Shown here piece by piece: positions 14,599 to 24,127 of a stretch of DNA of 25,508 nucleotides. Position 1 is the stretch's first letter. Every line of letters begins with the position of its first letter. Source of the stretch: a virus. The notes below the pieces were generated by a model. It was not told the origin of the DNA and made no database searches. It saw nothing but the letters and a program-made list of their open reading frames with translations. The stretch covers positions 1 to 25,508 of the IMG/VR virus record IMGVR_UViG_3300035698_002006. One strand, written 5' to 3'. The position numbers and the translations under genes are program-made.

Positions 14599-15939
14599 AT
14601 GCCATTTGTCAATGAGCTTTTAGTTGCAGACGGGGCAACCTCGCTCGGTCATATTGTCCTCTCGAAAGCGGTGCTGGATATCATCACAAACGACGCGCTA
14701 TTGACGGTCGCGGTTAATAGCGGCGGGACAGGTTACGTCGTAGATGAAGAATTCGACATAGACGGCGGCACGATAATAGGGGCCTTCAATGCGCGCGGCG
14801 TCGTGACGGCTGTATCGCTGGGCGTCGTGACTGGCGTTAAACTCGTCTCAGCAGGCGCCTACAGCACGCTCCCCGGCGTAACGGGCGCAACGACCAGTAA
14901 CGCCAGCGCGGGAGGTGATGACGCGCTCACGGTTGATCTGACGACGCAGACGGCTCGATGGACGGAAGACGAAAGTGACTACACGGATGACCTGACAGAA
15001 TTCGAGTGGATTTGCACGTCGGTCAAGTCGTCAAACCCAGCGACCATAGGCGTCAAGACGGGCGAGTCAGGAGGCAATGGCTCTCTCCGGTTGTTGGTTG
15101 CTTCTGGCTATGACAGCGGCTCGGTGTTCGACGCCCAGCCAGACGCCTCAGCGGAGGCCGTTTGCCATATAAGCGTGTCCGGTAGTAACCCTCAGGTTTT
15201 GCTCTCCACAACTGAGCGTCGGGTCAATGTGATGTCGCGCGACGGCAGCAACGTGCAAGTGGGAGGTATGGGCTTGTTCATACCGATAACCAACTCGGAT
15301 GCAAACTATCCGTTCCCGGCCATCGTTCACGCGCAAAAGCGCATCATTGCCGCAATGTCGGGGACCTACCAAGCCGCCTCCGGTGGTAACGCCGTGAATG
15401 CAAGTGTGGTCAATCCCGGTGAATACAACGCGTCACTGCCGCCACCATATTACTATCGCGACAACCTCTCAGCTCAGTGGCTTACGATCGCCACAATCTC
15501 AGCGACGGGCGGCGCTAATTCGATGATCTGGCCGAATGAGCAAAGTGACAACTCCTACAACTTCACGCACGCGCCAGAGGTAAGCGGGAAAGGGACCAAC
15601 CCGCTCGCGGACAACCAGCCAGCCGGTGTTTTCTCTGATGATGGGAGCGGTAGCGGTGAGGGTTGGTTTAACGACGACGGCACCGTGCTCGGCTATCAGG
15701 GCGTCTCACCATTTGGTACCGGCAGTCAAATGTCATTCGTTGTCGCCGCGCACATAATTAGAAGCCAGACCGGGGAGGTTTCGGTTATAGGATATATTGA
15801 TGGCTTCGCCGCCGTGCATGGCGTAGGCCTGACCGCTTTCGAGGAAATAGAGAGCTTCGGCAGCGCTCAGCGCTACATCGTCTTCCCAGACGCCAACGGG
15901 TCGGAGCTGGAAAACTGGGTTGCAATGGAGATTCTTTGA
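14599..15939 (+). CDS. Tail-region virion protein of unknown role, beta-rich
   Basis: The 446-residue protein starts 3 bp after the tape measure stop. Residues about 33-95 contain the pattern SGGTGYVVDEEFDIDGGTI...VTAVSLG...VKLVSAGAYSTLPG. It resembles small beta domains (GsGY...GG...G.VT.V.....GGYT..P) that recur in phage virion proteins. The remainder is Gly/Ser/Asn-rich with beta strands and a PPPYYYRDN segment. It lacks catalytic signatures. It lies between the tape measure and the distal tail genes, so it is probably a tail-tip or tail-surface component, but I cannot name the family with certainty. Confidence 0.7.
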   Translation: MPFVNELLVADGATSLGHIVLSKAVLDIITNDALLTVAVNSGGTGYVVDEEFDIDGGTIIGAFNARGVVTAVSLGVVTGVKLVSAGAYSTLPGVTGATTSNASAGGDDALTVDLTTQTARWTEDESDYTDDLTEFEWICTSVKSSNPATIGVKTGESGGNGSLRLLVASGYDSGSVFDAQPDASAEAVCHISVSGSNPQVLLSTTERRVNVMSRDGSNVQVGGMGLFIPITNSDANYPFPAIVHAQKRIIAAMSGTYQAASGGNAVNASVVNPGEYNASLPPPYYYRDNLSAQWLTIATISATGGANSMIWPNEQSDNSYNFTHAPEVSGKGTNPLADNQPAGVFSDDGSGSGEGWFNDDGTVLGYQGVSPFGTGSQMSFVVAAHIIRSQTGEVSVIGYIDGFAAVHGVGLTAFEEIESFGSAQRYIVFPDANGSELENWVAMEIL

Positions 15940-17120
15940 TGCCTCACGAATTTGTAGTTGGAGTGTTTGAGCCGGGTGACGATGACCTCGGTGACTTTAT
16001 GTTGGATATCTGGCTGCCATTCGCGCGGGATGATTGTAACTGGGTGGATAACCGAGCGCCCTCAGTTGGCACGCGCCCTGATATCGAAGTATGGACGCAC
16101 AGAGGTAGCGCCATCACTCCTGAGCCTCCTTACTTTTTCGCGCGCACCGAAGACCGGCACATGATGATATTTACCGGTGACGATGTAGACACTGGCGAGG
16201 AGATTTATGACCAGCCGGGGAACCCGGCAAACCAACCCGTGAACGCGGGGTTCGATATCCCGGCTTCAGGCTTTGTGACCTCAGCCATGAAGTGTTGTTT
16301 TCTCAATTCGCTCGTGGGTCCGTATGAAGGTTATTGGCTTTTCTGTGACACGTCCGGGTCTTATATTCACTGCGTTGTCAAGGTCAATTCGCGACAATAC
16401 CGTCACTTCCATGTTGGCCTGCTTCAACAGGTAGACGGCGGCCCGGATTTAGACGCTGATTCGTTTTACATCACGGGGCATACGTGGGCGAGCCTAGACC
16501 CTGAAGCGCTATACCCGCCTACCGGTGTTGTTCTCGCCGATCAGGAGCATGACCTCTTTCACGAGGGGCACCGCATCCCGTTTAGGAACGCATCCTACCA
16601 AGCTCCATCGGTATCTTTGACGTTCGCCCAGATCAATACGTTCCCCTCCGCTTGGTACTACATGCCAAACCTGAGCACGCACAGTTATGACTGGTATCAG
16701 GCAGGCCCTAACGCCGCTTTGACGGGGGCAGGGGGCAACGCCGTCAAGAATGTTGGCACTGTCAACACGAGCGTAGAGATAGGTCAAGCTCAGACGAACT
16801 ATTATGATAACGGGCTAGGTACCATTCTGTTTGCTTGCGACCCTACGTTCACCTCAAACAGCAACACACTTATTCCGATCTACGTGGGGGTGAACTTCAG
16901 CTTTGCGAGTGAGGCGCGGCTCGGCGTGGTGGCGCAAGTCCCAGACATATTCCGTGTGAACATGCGCGACTATGATGCGGAGGAAACGATCACAGTGGGC
17001 GGCGTTGACTACAAGGTGTTTCCCGTCATCAACAAAGACTCCGCGAACACTGTTGACGGTGACGGCTACAGCGGTTGGGAGGGCCTCGCTTATCGCGTTG
17101 AAACCGGGGCCGTTGTCTAA
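15939..17120 (+). CDS. Conserved phage tail-region protein of unknown function
   Basis: The ATG at 15939 overlaps the upstream TGA (TGATG) and has GGAG eight bases before it, so it is preferred over a TTG three bases earlier. The 393-residue protein has the pattern YEGYWLFCDTSGSYIHCVVKV...YRHFHVGLLQQV. In this pattern a cysteine/histidine-rich strand pair precedes a HF..G.L motif, as I recall from a family of virion proteins found in many phages. A later part has tryptophan- and tyrosine-rich loops (WYYMP, YDWYQ). The family function is unknown to me. A tail-tip or fibre-connector role is inferred from its position. Confidence 0.7.
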   Translation: MPHEFVVGVFEPGDDDLGDFMLDIWLPFARDDCNWVDNRAPSVGTRPDIEVWTHRGSAITPEPPYFFARTEDRHMMIFTGDDVDTGEEIYDQPGNPANQPVNAGFDIPASGFVTSAMKCCFLNSLVGPYEGYWLFCDTSGSYIHCVVKVNSRQYRHFHVGLLQQVDGGPDLDADSFYITGHTWASLDPEALYPPTGVVLADQEHDLFHEGHRIPFRNASYQAPSVSLTFAQINTFPSAWYYMPNLSTHSYDWYQAGPNAALTGAGGNAVKNVGTVNTSVEIGQAQTNYYDNGLGTILFACDPTFTSNSNTLIPIYVGVNFSFASEARLGVVAQVPDIFRVNMRDYDAEETITVGGVDYKVFPVINKDSANTVDGDGYSGWEGLAYRVETGAVV

Positions 17121-18809
17121 ATGGCTCAGGGTGCCGTAAGTCTTTTTCAGGCGCTTTACCATACGCCGGGAAACCCGCAGCTCCCTACGCTGCCAGACCC
17201 AAATGACCCGGTTCAAGGAAAGATCGCTGGGCCGTTCACTCTTGGCGGCGTAACAGGCGGCGCGCGATTGCAGCGCCTCCGCGTGACTCGTGGCGCAGGC
17301 CCTAACCTGAACAGAGGTTTCGCGCAGGCCTTCCTCGGCAGAATAGGCGTCACGCCAGCGCCCGTTGACTTCGGCAACATAACTGCAACCAAGCAACGGA
17401 CCTTAGTCCTACATAACACCAATAGATTCTCAATAACTGTGACGGCTGTAGACCTGAGCGCGCTATCAGGAGTGACGCTTATTACTCCGTCTCTGTCTGT
17501 CGTGGTTGAACCGTTCTCCTCTCAGGATTTTGTTATAGAGGCCGACCTTAACGGCGGCGCTCAGTTTGACGATCTGGCTGAGTTTGTGACCAGTGACGGA
17601 TCGCGTTTCGTCCGCGTCATTGGGCGCAGGATAGTTATATTCAATATGGAGCCGCAGCGAGGCGTCACTGAGACGCTGCGATTTAAGACCGACTTAATGC
17701 GGGCCAGAGACGGTTCCGAGCAGGCCATGAGTTACCGCATCGCACCGCGATCAATTGTCAAGTACATGCTGCGGCACGGTGACGCCACCGAGCGCGCAAC
17801 AATGATAAACAAAATGTTCAGCGCCATGCAGCTTCCGACTGGCGTGCAGCTCTGGTATCAGGCCCGACGATTAACGGCAGCCGCGATCACCACGGATACG
17901 GTTATTTCGTTTCCGACTGACGTCATGGAGCTACAAGCTGGCGACACGGTTGGATTCGTGCTTCCCGACAGGTCAAACGTGGAGGCTGAAGTAGACAGCC
18001 TGACGTCATCGACAGTCACGTTATCTCAAGCAATCGGCACGGCGCTGCCGGTTGGGACGTTTGCCATGCCTATCAGATTCGGCGTGCAGATGAAGAAGGC
18101 CTCGCTGGCGTCTTACCGCACCACGGTTGAAGACATTGACGCGTCATTCGAGCTGGTTGAATACAACAATATCAGCAACGTGAACGCCACTTACTTTGCT
18201 GACCATCCGATAGACGGCCGTCCGATCGTACTCGCTCCGGTTTACTTCGACGGCAACACACGGAAGGGCGCCATCAACTCAAGCCATAAGCGACTAGACA
18301 GCGACTCAGGCCTGATATCACAGGCGCGCACGGAAGCCATATCCCGGCCGAGTCAGCAAGTTCTCGCTCACTGCTATAGCTTTGAAGATCAGTTCGCGTG
18401 GCGCCAGCTCTTGCATTATTTGCGCGGCTCATGGGGAACCTTTTACGTCGCGACAGGCACCAATGACCTTCCGTTATTCTCGGACTTCTCGCTTGGCGGC
18501 AACACGTTTCAGATACCTCCTGTGGGACTGGCTACGCTGGGCAACATCGCGCCACGTCGCGACGTTCGCATAACGGTTGGCGGCGTTGACTATTACCGCA
18601 GGATAAACAGCGTCGTTGACAACGTGACATTCGAGACCGTCACCCTATCGGACGTAATTCCGGGCACCGGCACAGCATCACAAGCTGAGTTCAATTGCAG
18701 TTGGCTGACGCTCTCGCGAATCGTCAACGACGTTGCAACCTTCAAACATTCTCGGCTCGGCGTTGCTGAGCTGCGATTTGAGATTAGAGGCGTGATAAAT
18801 GGCGTTTGA
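17121..18809 (+). CDS. Distal tail-like protein with immunoglobulin-like domain
   Basis: The 562-residue protein contains at about 75-165 an immunoglobulin/PapD-like domain (VDFGNITATKQRTLVLHNTN...VVVEPFSSQDFVIEADL). It continues with the block LRFKTDLMRARDGSEQAMSYRIAPRSIVKYML, typical of siphophage tail proteins placed just before the hub. The C-terminus is beta-rich and ends ELRFEIRGVINGV. By gene order it corresponds to the distal-tail/adaptor position (the DUF2460 protein, g12, of the Rhodobacter gene transfer agent), though it is much larger. It starts directly after the upstream TAA and overlaps the hub gene by 11 nt. Confidence 0.7.
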   Translation: MAQGAVSLFQALYHTPGNPQLPTLPDPNDPVQGKIAGPFTLGGVTGGARLQRLRVTRGAGPNLNRGFAQAFLGRIGVTPAPVDFGNITATKQRTLVLHNTNRFSITVTAVDLSALSGVTLITPSLSVVVEPFSSQDFVIEADLNGGAQFDDLAEFVTSDGSRFVRVIGRRIVIFNMEPQRGVTETLRFKTDLMRARDGSEQAMSYRIAPRSIVKYMLRHGDATERATMINKMFSAMQLPTGVQLWYQARRLTAAAITTDTVISFPTDVMELQAGDTVGFVLPDRSNVEAEVDSLTSSTVTLSQAIGTALPVGTFAMPIRFGVQMKKASLASYRTTVEDIDASFELVEYNNISNVNATYFADHPIDGRPIVLAPVYFDGNTRKGAINSSHKRLDSDSGLISQARTEAISRPSQQVLAHCYSFEDQFAWRQLLHYLRGSWGTFYVATGTNDLPLFSDFSLGGNTFQIPPVGLATLGNIAPRRDVRITVGGVDYYRRINSVVDNVTFETVTLSDVIPGTGTASQAEFNCSWLTLSRIVNDVATFKHSRLGVAELRFEIRGVINGV

Positions 18810-19716
18810 TACCTACGAAGAAGGCGACGGCAGTCCCGTTGAAATAATCACGTTTCAGAGTGGCGGGACCACCTACCCGATCGCTAACACCGTGTTCCCG
18901 TACACGCTTGGGTCAGTGGTGTTTCAGCCGCTCGCTTATACGTTGTCACCGTTCTCCCAAAGTAAGGACAGTGACGACAACAACCGAACCATGAGAGTGT
19001 CCAACAGCTTCGCGGTCGTTGGTTTGTACACTGGGCCGCTGAAAAGCAGCCTCGTCACTTGCACGGTAGAGCGTGTCCACGTAGACGACGGCGCGCAGCA
19101 ACGCCAAATTCTATGGAAGGGCCGCATTGTAGCGGTAAACCATGTGAATGGTGAGGTTGAAATACTGCTTCAGCCCGCTACGTCAGGAAAGGAATCAACA
19201 CCACCTGACACATTTAGCGGGCTTTGTAATTCGTTCCTTTTCGATTCTCCGGGTTGCAGCCTCACGCGGGACGACTGGCGCTTCGTTGGCACCGTGACGT
19301 CAATCAGTGTGGACGGTATTGATATAGAGGTTTCAGGTCTCCGTGTACAGGCCGAGGCGCTAGACACGGCCCAAGGTGGCGCCACAGGCCCACTGACGTC
19401 CGGTGAGTTGGACGTTTACTTCAAAGGCGGCTATATCGTCGCCGGGGATGGTGAAGTACGAGACATCATTGAAGGCGACGTCGGTGGCGATCCAGATACC
19501 GTGAGGATAAGTATGCCGTTGCGTGACGTGGCCGTATCAGACGCGATCGCGGTGTATGCTGGCTGCGACTTATTGAGAGCGACCTGTCACAAGAAGTTTG
19601 ACAACGTGCTGAACTTTCAGGGCTTCCCGGATATACCTGAAATTGATCCAGCCAATACTGAGCTACCTCCGGGGTCGCGGGGCAGTCCATCGCCGTTCGC
19701 AGGAGTTCAAATATAA
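18799..19716 (+). CDS. Tail hub protein, DUF2163/BR0599-like, possible Fe-S protein
   Basis: The 305-residue protein has the hub pattern: an N-terminal beta domain; LQPATSGKE...FSGLCNSFLFDSPGCSL; and near the end AVYAGCDLLRATCHKKFDNVLNFQGFPDIPEIDP, the signature end of the DUF2163/phage_BR0599 family. Four cysteines (143, 153, 256 and 263) are placed as in homologues, where they can bind an iron-sulfur cluster; lambda gpL and the gene transfer agent hub are known examples. It forms the ring between the distal tail and the tip protein. GAGG precedes the ATG. The start overlaps the upstream gene, and the stop overlaps the next start (TAATG). Confidence 0.85.
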   Translation: MAFDTYEEGDGSPVEIITFQSGGTTYPIANTVFPYTLGSVVFQPLAYTLSPFSQSKDSDDNNRTMRVSNSFAVVGLYTGPLKSSLVTCTVERVHVDDGAQQRQILWKGRIVAVNHVNGEVEILLQPATSGKESTPPDTFSGLCNSFLFDSPGCSLTRDDWRFVGTVTSISVDGIDIEVSGLRVQAEALDTAQGGATGPLTSGELDVYFKGGYIVAGDGEVRDIIEGDVGGDPDTVRISMPLRDVAVSDAIAVYAGCDLLRATCHKKFDNVLNFQGFPDIPEIDPANTELPPGSRGSPSPFAGVQI

Positions 19717-22700
19717 TGTGGTGGCGTTTTGTTTGGTGGATCGTCTCGTTCGCAATTAGTGATTACTTCCGCGATCGGCTCCCGGCTCAGACGGCCAGCG
19801 GCATCGGTGACTTTAACGTGCCGACCGCAACAGAGGGCCGCATAGTTCCGATCATCACGGGTGGGACGCCTCGCATACGGTCTCCGAACTGTATCTGGTA
19901 CGGCGACTTCAGGGCGACCGAGCGCACCGTCACCACGGGGATAATCTTTCAAGATACCAAGGTTGTTGGATACGTGTATGAGTTGGCCCTTGCCTACGCG
20001 TTATTCAAAGGAGAGTGCGCAGGTATCACACGCGTCTGGATTGGTGACGACAAGGTTTTCGATCACGTTGACGACGCGGCTGGCGTTCCTCAGTCCGTCA
20101 TAGACATAGACCGGGACGACTTGTTTGGCGGGGTAGATCAGGGCGGCGGTTTTGTCGGCCGCATTCGGTTGCATAACGGCTCAGAAACGCAGGCCGTGAA
20201 CGCCTACTTGCAGGGCCATGTTCCGTTGACGCCAGCCTATCGCGGGACAAGCTATGTTGTAATCACTGACCCGACCGAGACCAAGGGCGCGAACATCGGA
20301 GAACAGAACAACCTCCGTTACTTCACCTTCGAGGTTCAGGCGTTCGACACCGTAGCCAATGGAGGCCTTGGCGACGTGCTCGGCCTTGGCAATGACCATC
20401 ACTTTATTGGGCAAGACGCAAACCCGGTTTCAGTTGCCTACGACCTTTACGTGAATACGCGATGGGGAAGAAAGTACGGAACGAGTGAAGTTGACCTTAC
20501 CAACTTCAGGGCGGCGGCTGAAGTGCTCTGGACGGAAGGCCTCGGATACACGCAGTTGATTGACGAGAGCACCGCCACCGAGAGCATTCAGGACACGATC
20601 GAGCAGCACATTGATGGCTACATCGGTCCCAACGCATTGACCGGCAAGGTTCAGGTAAACCTCGCACGTCAGGACTACACGCTTTCGGCCGAGTTTCAAG
20701 CGGACGCTAGCAACATAGAGAGCGTCCCAAAATGGAACAAAGGCGACTGGTCGCAAACATACAACCGGGTCCGCATTCGCTACACCGACCGGGGCAAGGA
20801 CTGGAACGAAACGCACGCCGTTGAGCTGGCTTCTGGTAACCGTATAATTCAGGGCAGAACGGTGACAAAAGAGGCCCGCTACCAAGGCTGCCACACCGCC
20901 TCCGTTGCCTCAAAGCTGGCCGCGCGCGAGCGTCGCAATCTGGCCAGACCGGCAAAGAGCGGAACCATTGAGGTGAACCGCACGGCGTGGCAGTTGCGTC
21001 CGGGGATGGTGTTCAGCTTCACGAGTGACGAAGTATTCGAGACAGACCTCGCGGTCAGAATAACCAAAGTTTCAGTAGGCAACACTCAGCAGAACACGAT
21101 GGTATTTGAGGTAGTTGAGGACGTATTTGACAATGACCCGGCCACCGCAGCCGCGCCTCCGGTGACGGATTTCGTGCCACCTGTTCAGGCGGTGGTTCCG
21201 TTCCTCGCGGCCGATCAGGCGGCGGCGACCGTGCCTTATGGTTTGATGGCCTACAACCAGACACCAAACCTCGTTCCGCGGATAGTTACTTTCGCGCGAG
21301 CCGCGAGCGACAACTCTCCGACGTTCTATGAAATACAGCGCCGCGTCAGGACGGCCTTCGGGACGGGCGGTTATGGGTCATACTCAACAAGCGGCCTAGT
21401 GACGGGCGGTTTTGCTACCGTAGGCGAGCTGAGAGCCGCCGCGCCGCAATGGGAAGCGAACAACGGCACGTTGACTATGCAGGTTGATCCGATCGGCTCA
21501 GAGTCTCTTGACGGCCTCATAGGCGGTTACTCTCCTACGCCAACGAACGCAGCAGGCATCGCCGTGATTAGCCCCGGACTGGCTGACGAGGAATGGATTG
21601 CATTCACGGGAGTTGTCGACGACGGTGCCGGGGTCCAGTTGACTGGCGTTTACCGATCGTTCTTTGACTCCCCGGCCGTCGTTCACGCGCTCGGCGCTCG
21701 CGTCTGGTTTGTCTGGCTTGGAGGAATGGGCATGACGGACGGAGGGGATCTGTTTTCGGCCGGTAACGGGGTCGAGGTCAAACTGCTTCCCAGCTCTCCG
21801 ACGGATACTGTTCTCGAAGGTGCCGCCACAGCAATCGCTGAAATTGATGTGCTGGACACCATCAGGAGTACTCGGCCGCTCCTGCCGCGATCGCTGGAAT
21901 GCAATGATGTAGAGTTTCCGACCGGCAACGTGAGCGCCGACTTCGAGGCGGCTACCGGGCCGTCCGTTTTTGGTGTTCGCTTCAACCCGTTCCCGCGCTA
22001 TTGGAAAACACCTGACGCGATAAAACAGGTGCAAGGATTCAACGCGGCTGGCGTTGCAATAACGGACGCCGACTGGTTGGTTGAAGGCGCTCAGATTGAG
22101 TACTGGCTTTTCGACTTGGGCGCCACGCCGTCACCAGTCCGCGGAGTAGACGAGCTAGTCACAGGGACGCTTGTCTGGGACGAGGTTACGGACCTGTTCA
22201 TAATAACGCGCGCCGACATACTGGCGTCAGGTGTGACGGACAGCATCGTAGCGGCTCGCATTGAGATAGAGATTGAGCACAGTCCAGCTAGTGAGGCGGC
22301 AAACCAGATCAGTCGGGTTCCAATGATTTTTGATTTCACTCTGGTTGGCGACTTCGCTACCTCGCCGCCCTTCAGTGAGTGGGCGTTCGCGTCACACTTC
22401 GATGGGACTGACGCAGCCACAACGGCCGTTGACAACTCACCGCAGGCCGGTACGATCACGTTCAACAACAACGCTCAAATTGACACTGCGCAAAGTGTGT
22501 TCGGAGGCGCCTCTTTGCTGTTTGATGGCACAAACGATTACGTTCAGATACCGGATCACGCGATCCTCAATCTGGCCGCTCAAGATTTTACGATGGAGTG
22601 CCGGGTAAGGTTCGCAACCACACCGGCATCAGCGCAGGGCTTCCTGACTATGTGGAACGACGTTTCTGGTCAGAACACGTTCGTCTTCAGATACGTTAGC

Positions 22701-23654
22701 GGGACACTGAGTTTTGGATACTCACCGGGAGCCAGCGGTTTTGTCGGTTTTGGCGTGACGTGGGCGCCCGTCGCTGACGTGTGGTACGCGGTCGCGGTGT
22801 GCAGGATAGGCGCGGACTTGCTGTTTTTCGTTGATGGCTTGCAGGTAGGCACAGCTCAGAACATAGGGGCGGCGACCATATACAACGGCACGGGGCCGTT
22901 ACGGCTGGGAGGCTGGTTCAGTGGCGGCACACTGATAAGCGATCTTGACGGCTGGATTGACGAGGTTCGCGTTATTGTTGGGACGGGCCTGTACACCGAT
23001 GACTACACGCTTGCGGCCGCACCGTTCACCTTTTACGCGGTCACGCTTCTGGCTGACTTTAGCGGGGGCACCGGGGCGACGGCATTCACTACGCGCGACC
23101 AGTACGCGCACGTCCTTACATTCACTGGAAACGCCCAGCTTGACGACGTTGACTCAAAGTACGGTTACGCCTCGTTGCTTCTTGATGGCGTCGGCGGCTA
23201 CGTTAGCGCACCGAGTCACGCGGGCTTTGACTTCGGCACGGGTGATTTCACTGTTGAGGGTTGGATTCGGCCGGATGATATGACCATCGGCAACATACTG
23301 TCATGGTCAAGTGGAGCTGTTCAGGGAGCGCTGTATCTCGATGGGGTCGGGAGTAACCTGCACTTTCAGACGGCGGGCGTCGAGCGGATCACGGGAGGAT
23401 CACTCGTGACTGATACGTGGTATCACGTCGCGATCGTCAGAGACGCAGGAACCCATGAAATATTCTTGGATGGCGTAAGCCTCGGCACCGACGCGACGGC
23501 GATCACCTACGTTCAGGCGGCGTTCGAGATCGGAAGACGTAACGGCGCGTCCAACGTGTTCGCGGGTAGCCTTGAAGACGTGCGGGTCACAAAGGGCATC
23601 GCGCTGTACACCGGGACATTCACGCCGCCGACCGAGGCGTTCCCCAGAGTTTAG
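19716..23654 (+). CDS. Tail tip protein (J/megatron-like) with two C-terminal LamG domains
   Basis: The 1312-residue protein begins with an aromatic hydrophobic segment (MWWRFVWWIVSFAISDYF), common in tip proteins. Residues about 235-325 carry the Phage-tail_3-type pattern YDLYVNTRWGRKYG...EVLWTEGLGYTQLIDE...GYIGPNALTGKVQVNLARQDY. Immunoglobulin/fibronectin-like parts lie about 480-880. Two tandem LamG domains occupy about 890-1105 and 1110-1312, with SLLFDGTNDYVQIPDH / DFTMECRVRF and SLLLDGVGGYVSAPSH / DFTVEGWIRP as matching strands. The tip protein penetrates the cell surface and recognises the receptor; LamG domains are typical carbohydrate or protein binders. No NlpC/P60 peptidase gene lies between this and the hub. 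It ends in TAG, sharing bases with a minus-strand stop. Confidence 0.88.
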   Translation: MWWRFVWWIVSFAISDYFRDRLPAQTASGIGDFNVPTATEGRIVPIITGGTPRIRSPNCIWYGDFRATERTVTTGIIFQDTKVVGYVYELALAYALFKGECAGITRVWIGDDKVFDHVDDAAGVPQSVIDIDRDDLFGGVDQGGGFVGRIRLHNGSETQAVNAYLQGHVPLTPAYRGTSYVVITDPTETKGANIGEQNNLRYFTFEVQAFDTVANGGLGDVLGLGNDHHFIGQDANPVSVAYDLYVNTRWGRKYGTSEVDLTNFRAAAEVLWTEGLGYTQLIDESTATESIQDTIEQHIDGYIGPNALTGKVQVNLARQDYTLSAEFQADASNIESVPKWNKGDWSQTYNRVRIRYTDRGKDWNETHAVELASGNRIIQGRTVTKEARYQGCHTASVASKLAARERRNLARPAKSGTIEVNRTAWQLRPGMVFSFTSDEVFETDLAVRITKVSVGNTQQNTMVFEVVEDVFDNDPATAAAPPVTDFVPPVQAVVPFLAADQAAATVPYGLMAYNQTPNLVPRIVTFARAASDNSPTFYEIQRRVRTAFGTGGYGSYSTSGLVTGGFATVGELRAAAPQWEANNGTLTMQVDPIGSESLDGLIGGYSPTPTNAAGIAVISPGLADEEWIAFTGVVDDGAGVQLTGVYRSFFDSPAVVHALGARVWFVWLGGMGMTDGGDLFSAGNGVEVKLLPSSPTDTVLEGAATAIAEIDVLDTIRSTRPLLPRSLECNDVEFPTGNVSADFEAATGPSVFGVRFNPFPRYWKTPDAIKQVQGFNAAGVAITDADWLVEGAQIEYWLFDLGATPSPVRGVDELVTGTLVWDEVTDLFIITRADILASGVTDSIVAARIEIEIEHSPASEAANQISRVPMIFDFTLVGDFATSPPFSEWAFASHFDGTDAATTAVDNSPQAGTITFNNNAQIDTAQSVFGGASLLFDGTNDYVQIPDHAILNLAAQDFTMECRVRFATTPASAQGFLTMWNDVSGQNTFVFRYVSGTLSFGYSPGASGFVGFGVTWAPVADVWYAVAVCRIGADLLFFVDGLQVGTAQNIGAATIYNGTGPLRLGGWFSGGTLISDLDGWIDEVRVIVGTGLYTDDYTLAAAPFTFYAVTLLADFSGGTGATAFTTRDQYAHVLTFTGNAQLDDVDSKYGYASLLLDGVGGYVSAPSHAGFDFGTGDFTVEGWIRPDDMTIGNILSWSSGAVQGALYLDGVGSNLHFQTAGVERITGGSLVTDTWYHVAIVRDAGTHEIFLDGVSLGTDATAITYVQAAFEIGRRNGASNVFAGSLEDVRVTKGIALYTGTFTPPTEAFPRV

Positions 23655-23902
23655 TCCCAGAGCGCTCGCATCATCCACGGGTTTTTCCCGCAGTGCATCA
23701 AGCCGATTCTTGGTGAGGGGGCAACCTCCATACAGGCGGCCAGCTCAGTGACGTAGCCACGGGCGTTCCAGCCTATTATGGCCAGAATCAAGATCAAGGA
23801 TAAAATGTACCGCCTCAGACGCCGCTGACGGGCTTTTCTCTTGGCGACCCTAGCAAGGGCCTGCACGGAATCGGCTCTGGTGATGTAGCCGGGTTCAGTC
23901 AA
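23651..23902 (-). CDS. Small membrane protein, last gene of the minus-strand block
   Basis: The frame is open further upstream to a TTG at 23947, but the TTG at 23902, overlapping the stop of the preceding gene by 8 nt, is the most likely start and gives 83 residues. A GTG 36 bp further in is another option; no clear ribosome-binding site separates them. After a basic stretch (ARVAKRKARQRRLRRY) comes one transmembrane segment (ILSLILILAIIGW), then a tail with two cysteines. By the positive-inside rule the N-terminus stays in the cytoplasm. Single-span phage proteins can be holin- or spanin-like, but nothing specific supports that. It ends in TAA, sharing the bases TTAG with the stop of the tail tip gene. 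Confidence 0.6.
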   Translation of the reverse strand: MTEPGYITRADSVQALARVAKRKARQRRLRRYILSLILILAIIGWNARGYVTELAACMEVAPSPRIGLMHCGKNPWMMRALWD

Positions 23903-24071
23903 CGCGGGCGGGCTTTCGGGGCCGCAGCGGTGGCGGGACTTTATCAAACATGGAGACCGGGCAGCTCAGAGTGATGTCGTCAACAATCAATCCGGGGATA
24001 AACGATCGGCGGGTGACGACTCGGCAGCCTTCCTCGCTGGTCTCAATTTTCTTGCGCTTTCGTATGCTCAT
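23895..24071 (-). CDS. Small basic hypothetical protein
   Basis: The ATG is preceded on its own strand by GAGGTC five bases upstream, a good ribosome-binding site. The 58-residue product is basic at the N-terminus (MSIRKRKKIETSEEG), has a beta-like middle (RRSFIPGLIVDDITLSCPVSMFD) and a proline/arginine-rich end (KVPPPLRPRKPARVD). Two cysteines are present. It overlaps the start of the downstream membrane-protein gene by 8 nt, so both are probably one operon. No family was recognised; it could be a small regulatory or host-takeover protein. Confidence 0.65.
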   Translation of the reverse strand: MSIRKRKKIETSEEGCRVVTRRSFIPGLIVDDITLSCPVSMFDKVPPPLRPRKPARVD

Positions 24072-24109
24072 GCCGACCTCGATCTATACAGTAGTCAGGG
24101 TCAGATCGT

Positions 24110-24126
24110 ATTGCGTGAGGCGCAAT
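24110..24126. promoter_or_regulatory. Dyad ATTGCG-N5-CGCAAT, operator-like
   Basis: A perfect inverted repeat with a 5-bp centre (TGAGG). The same TTGCG-N5-CGCAA dyad occurs at 11572-11590 and 11631-11645. Here its centre forms the Shine-Dalgarno of the small plus-strand ORF at 24128, so protein binding or RNA folding would block that ORF. Confidence 0.45.
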
Positions 24127-24127
24127 T

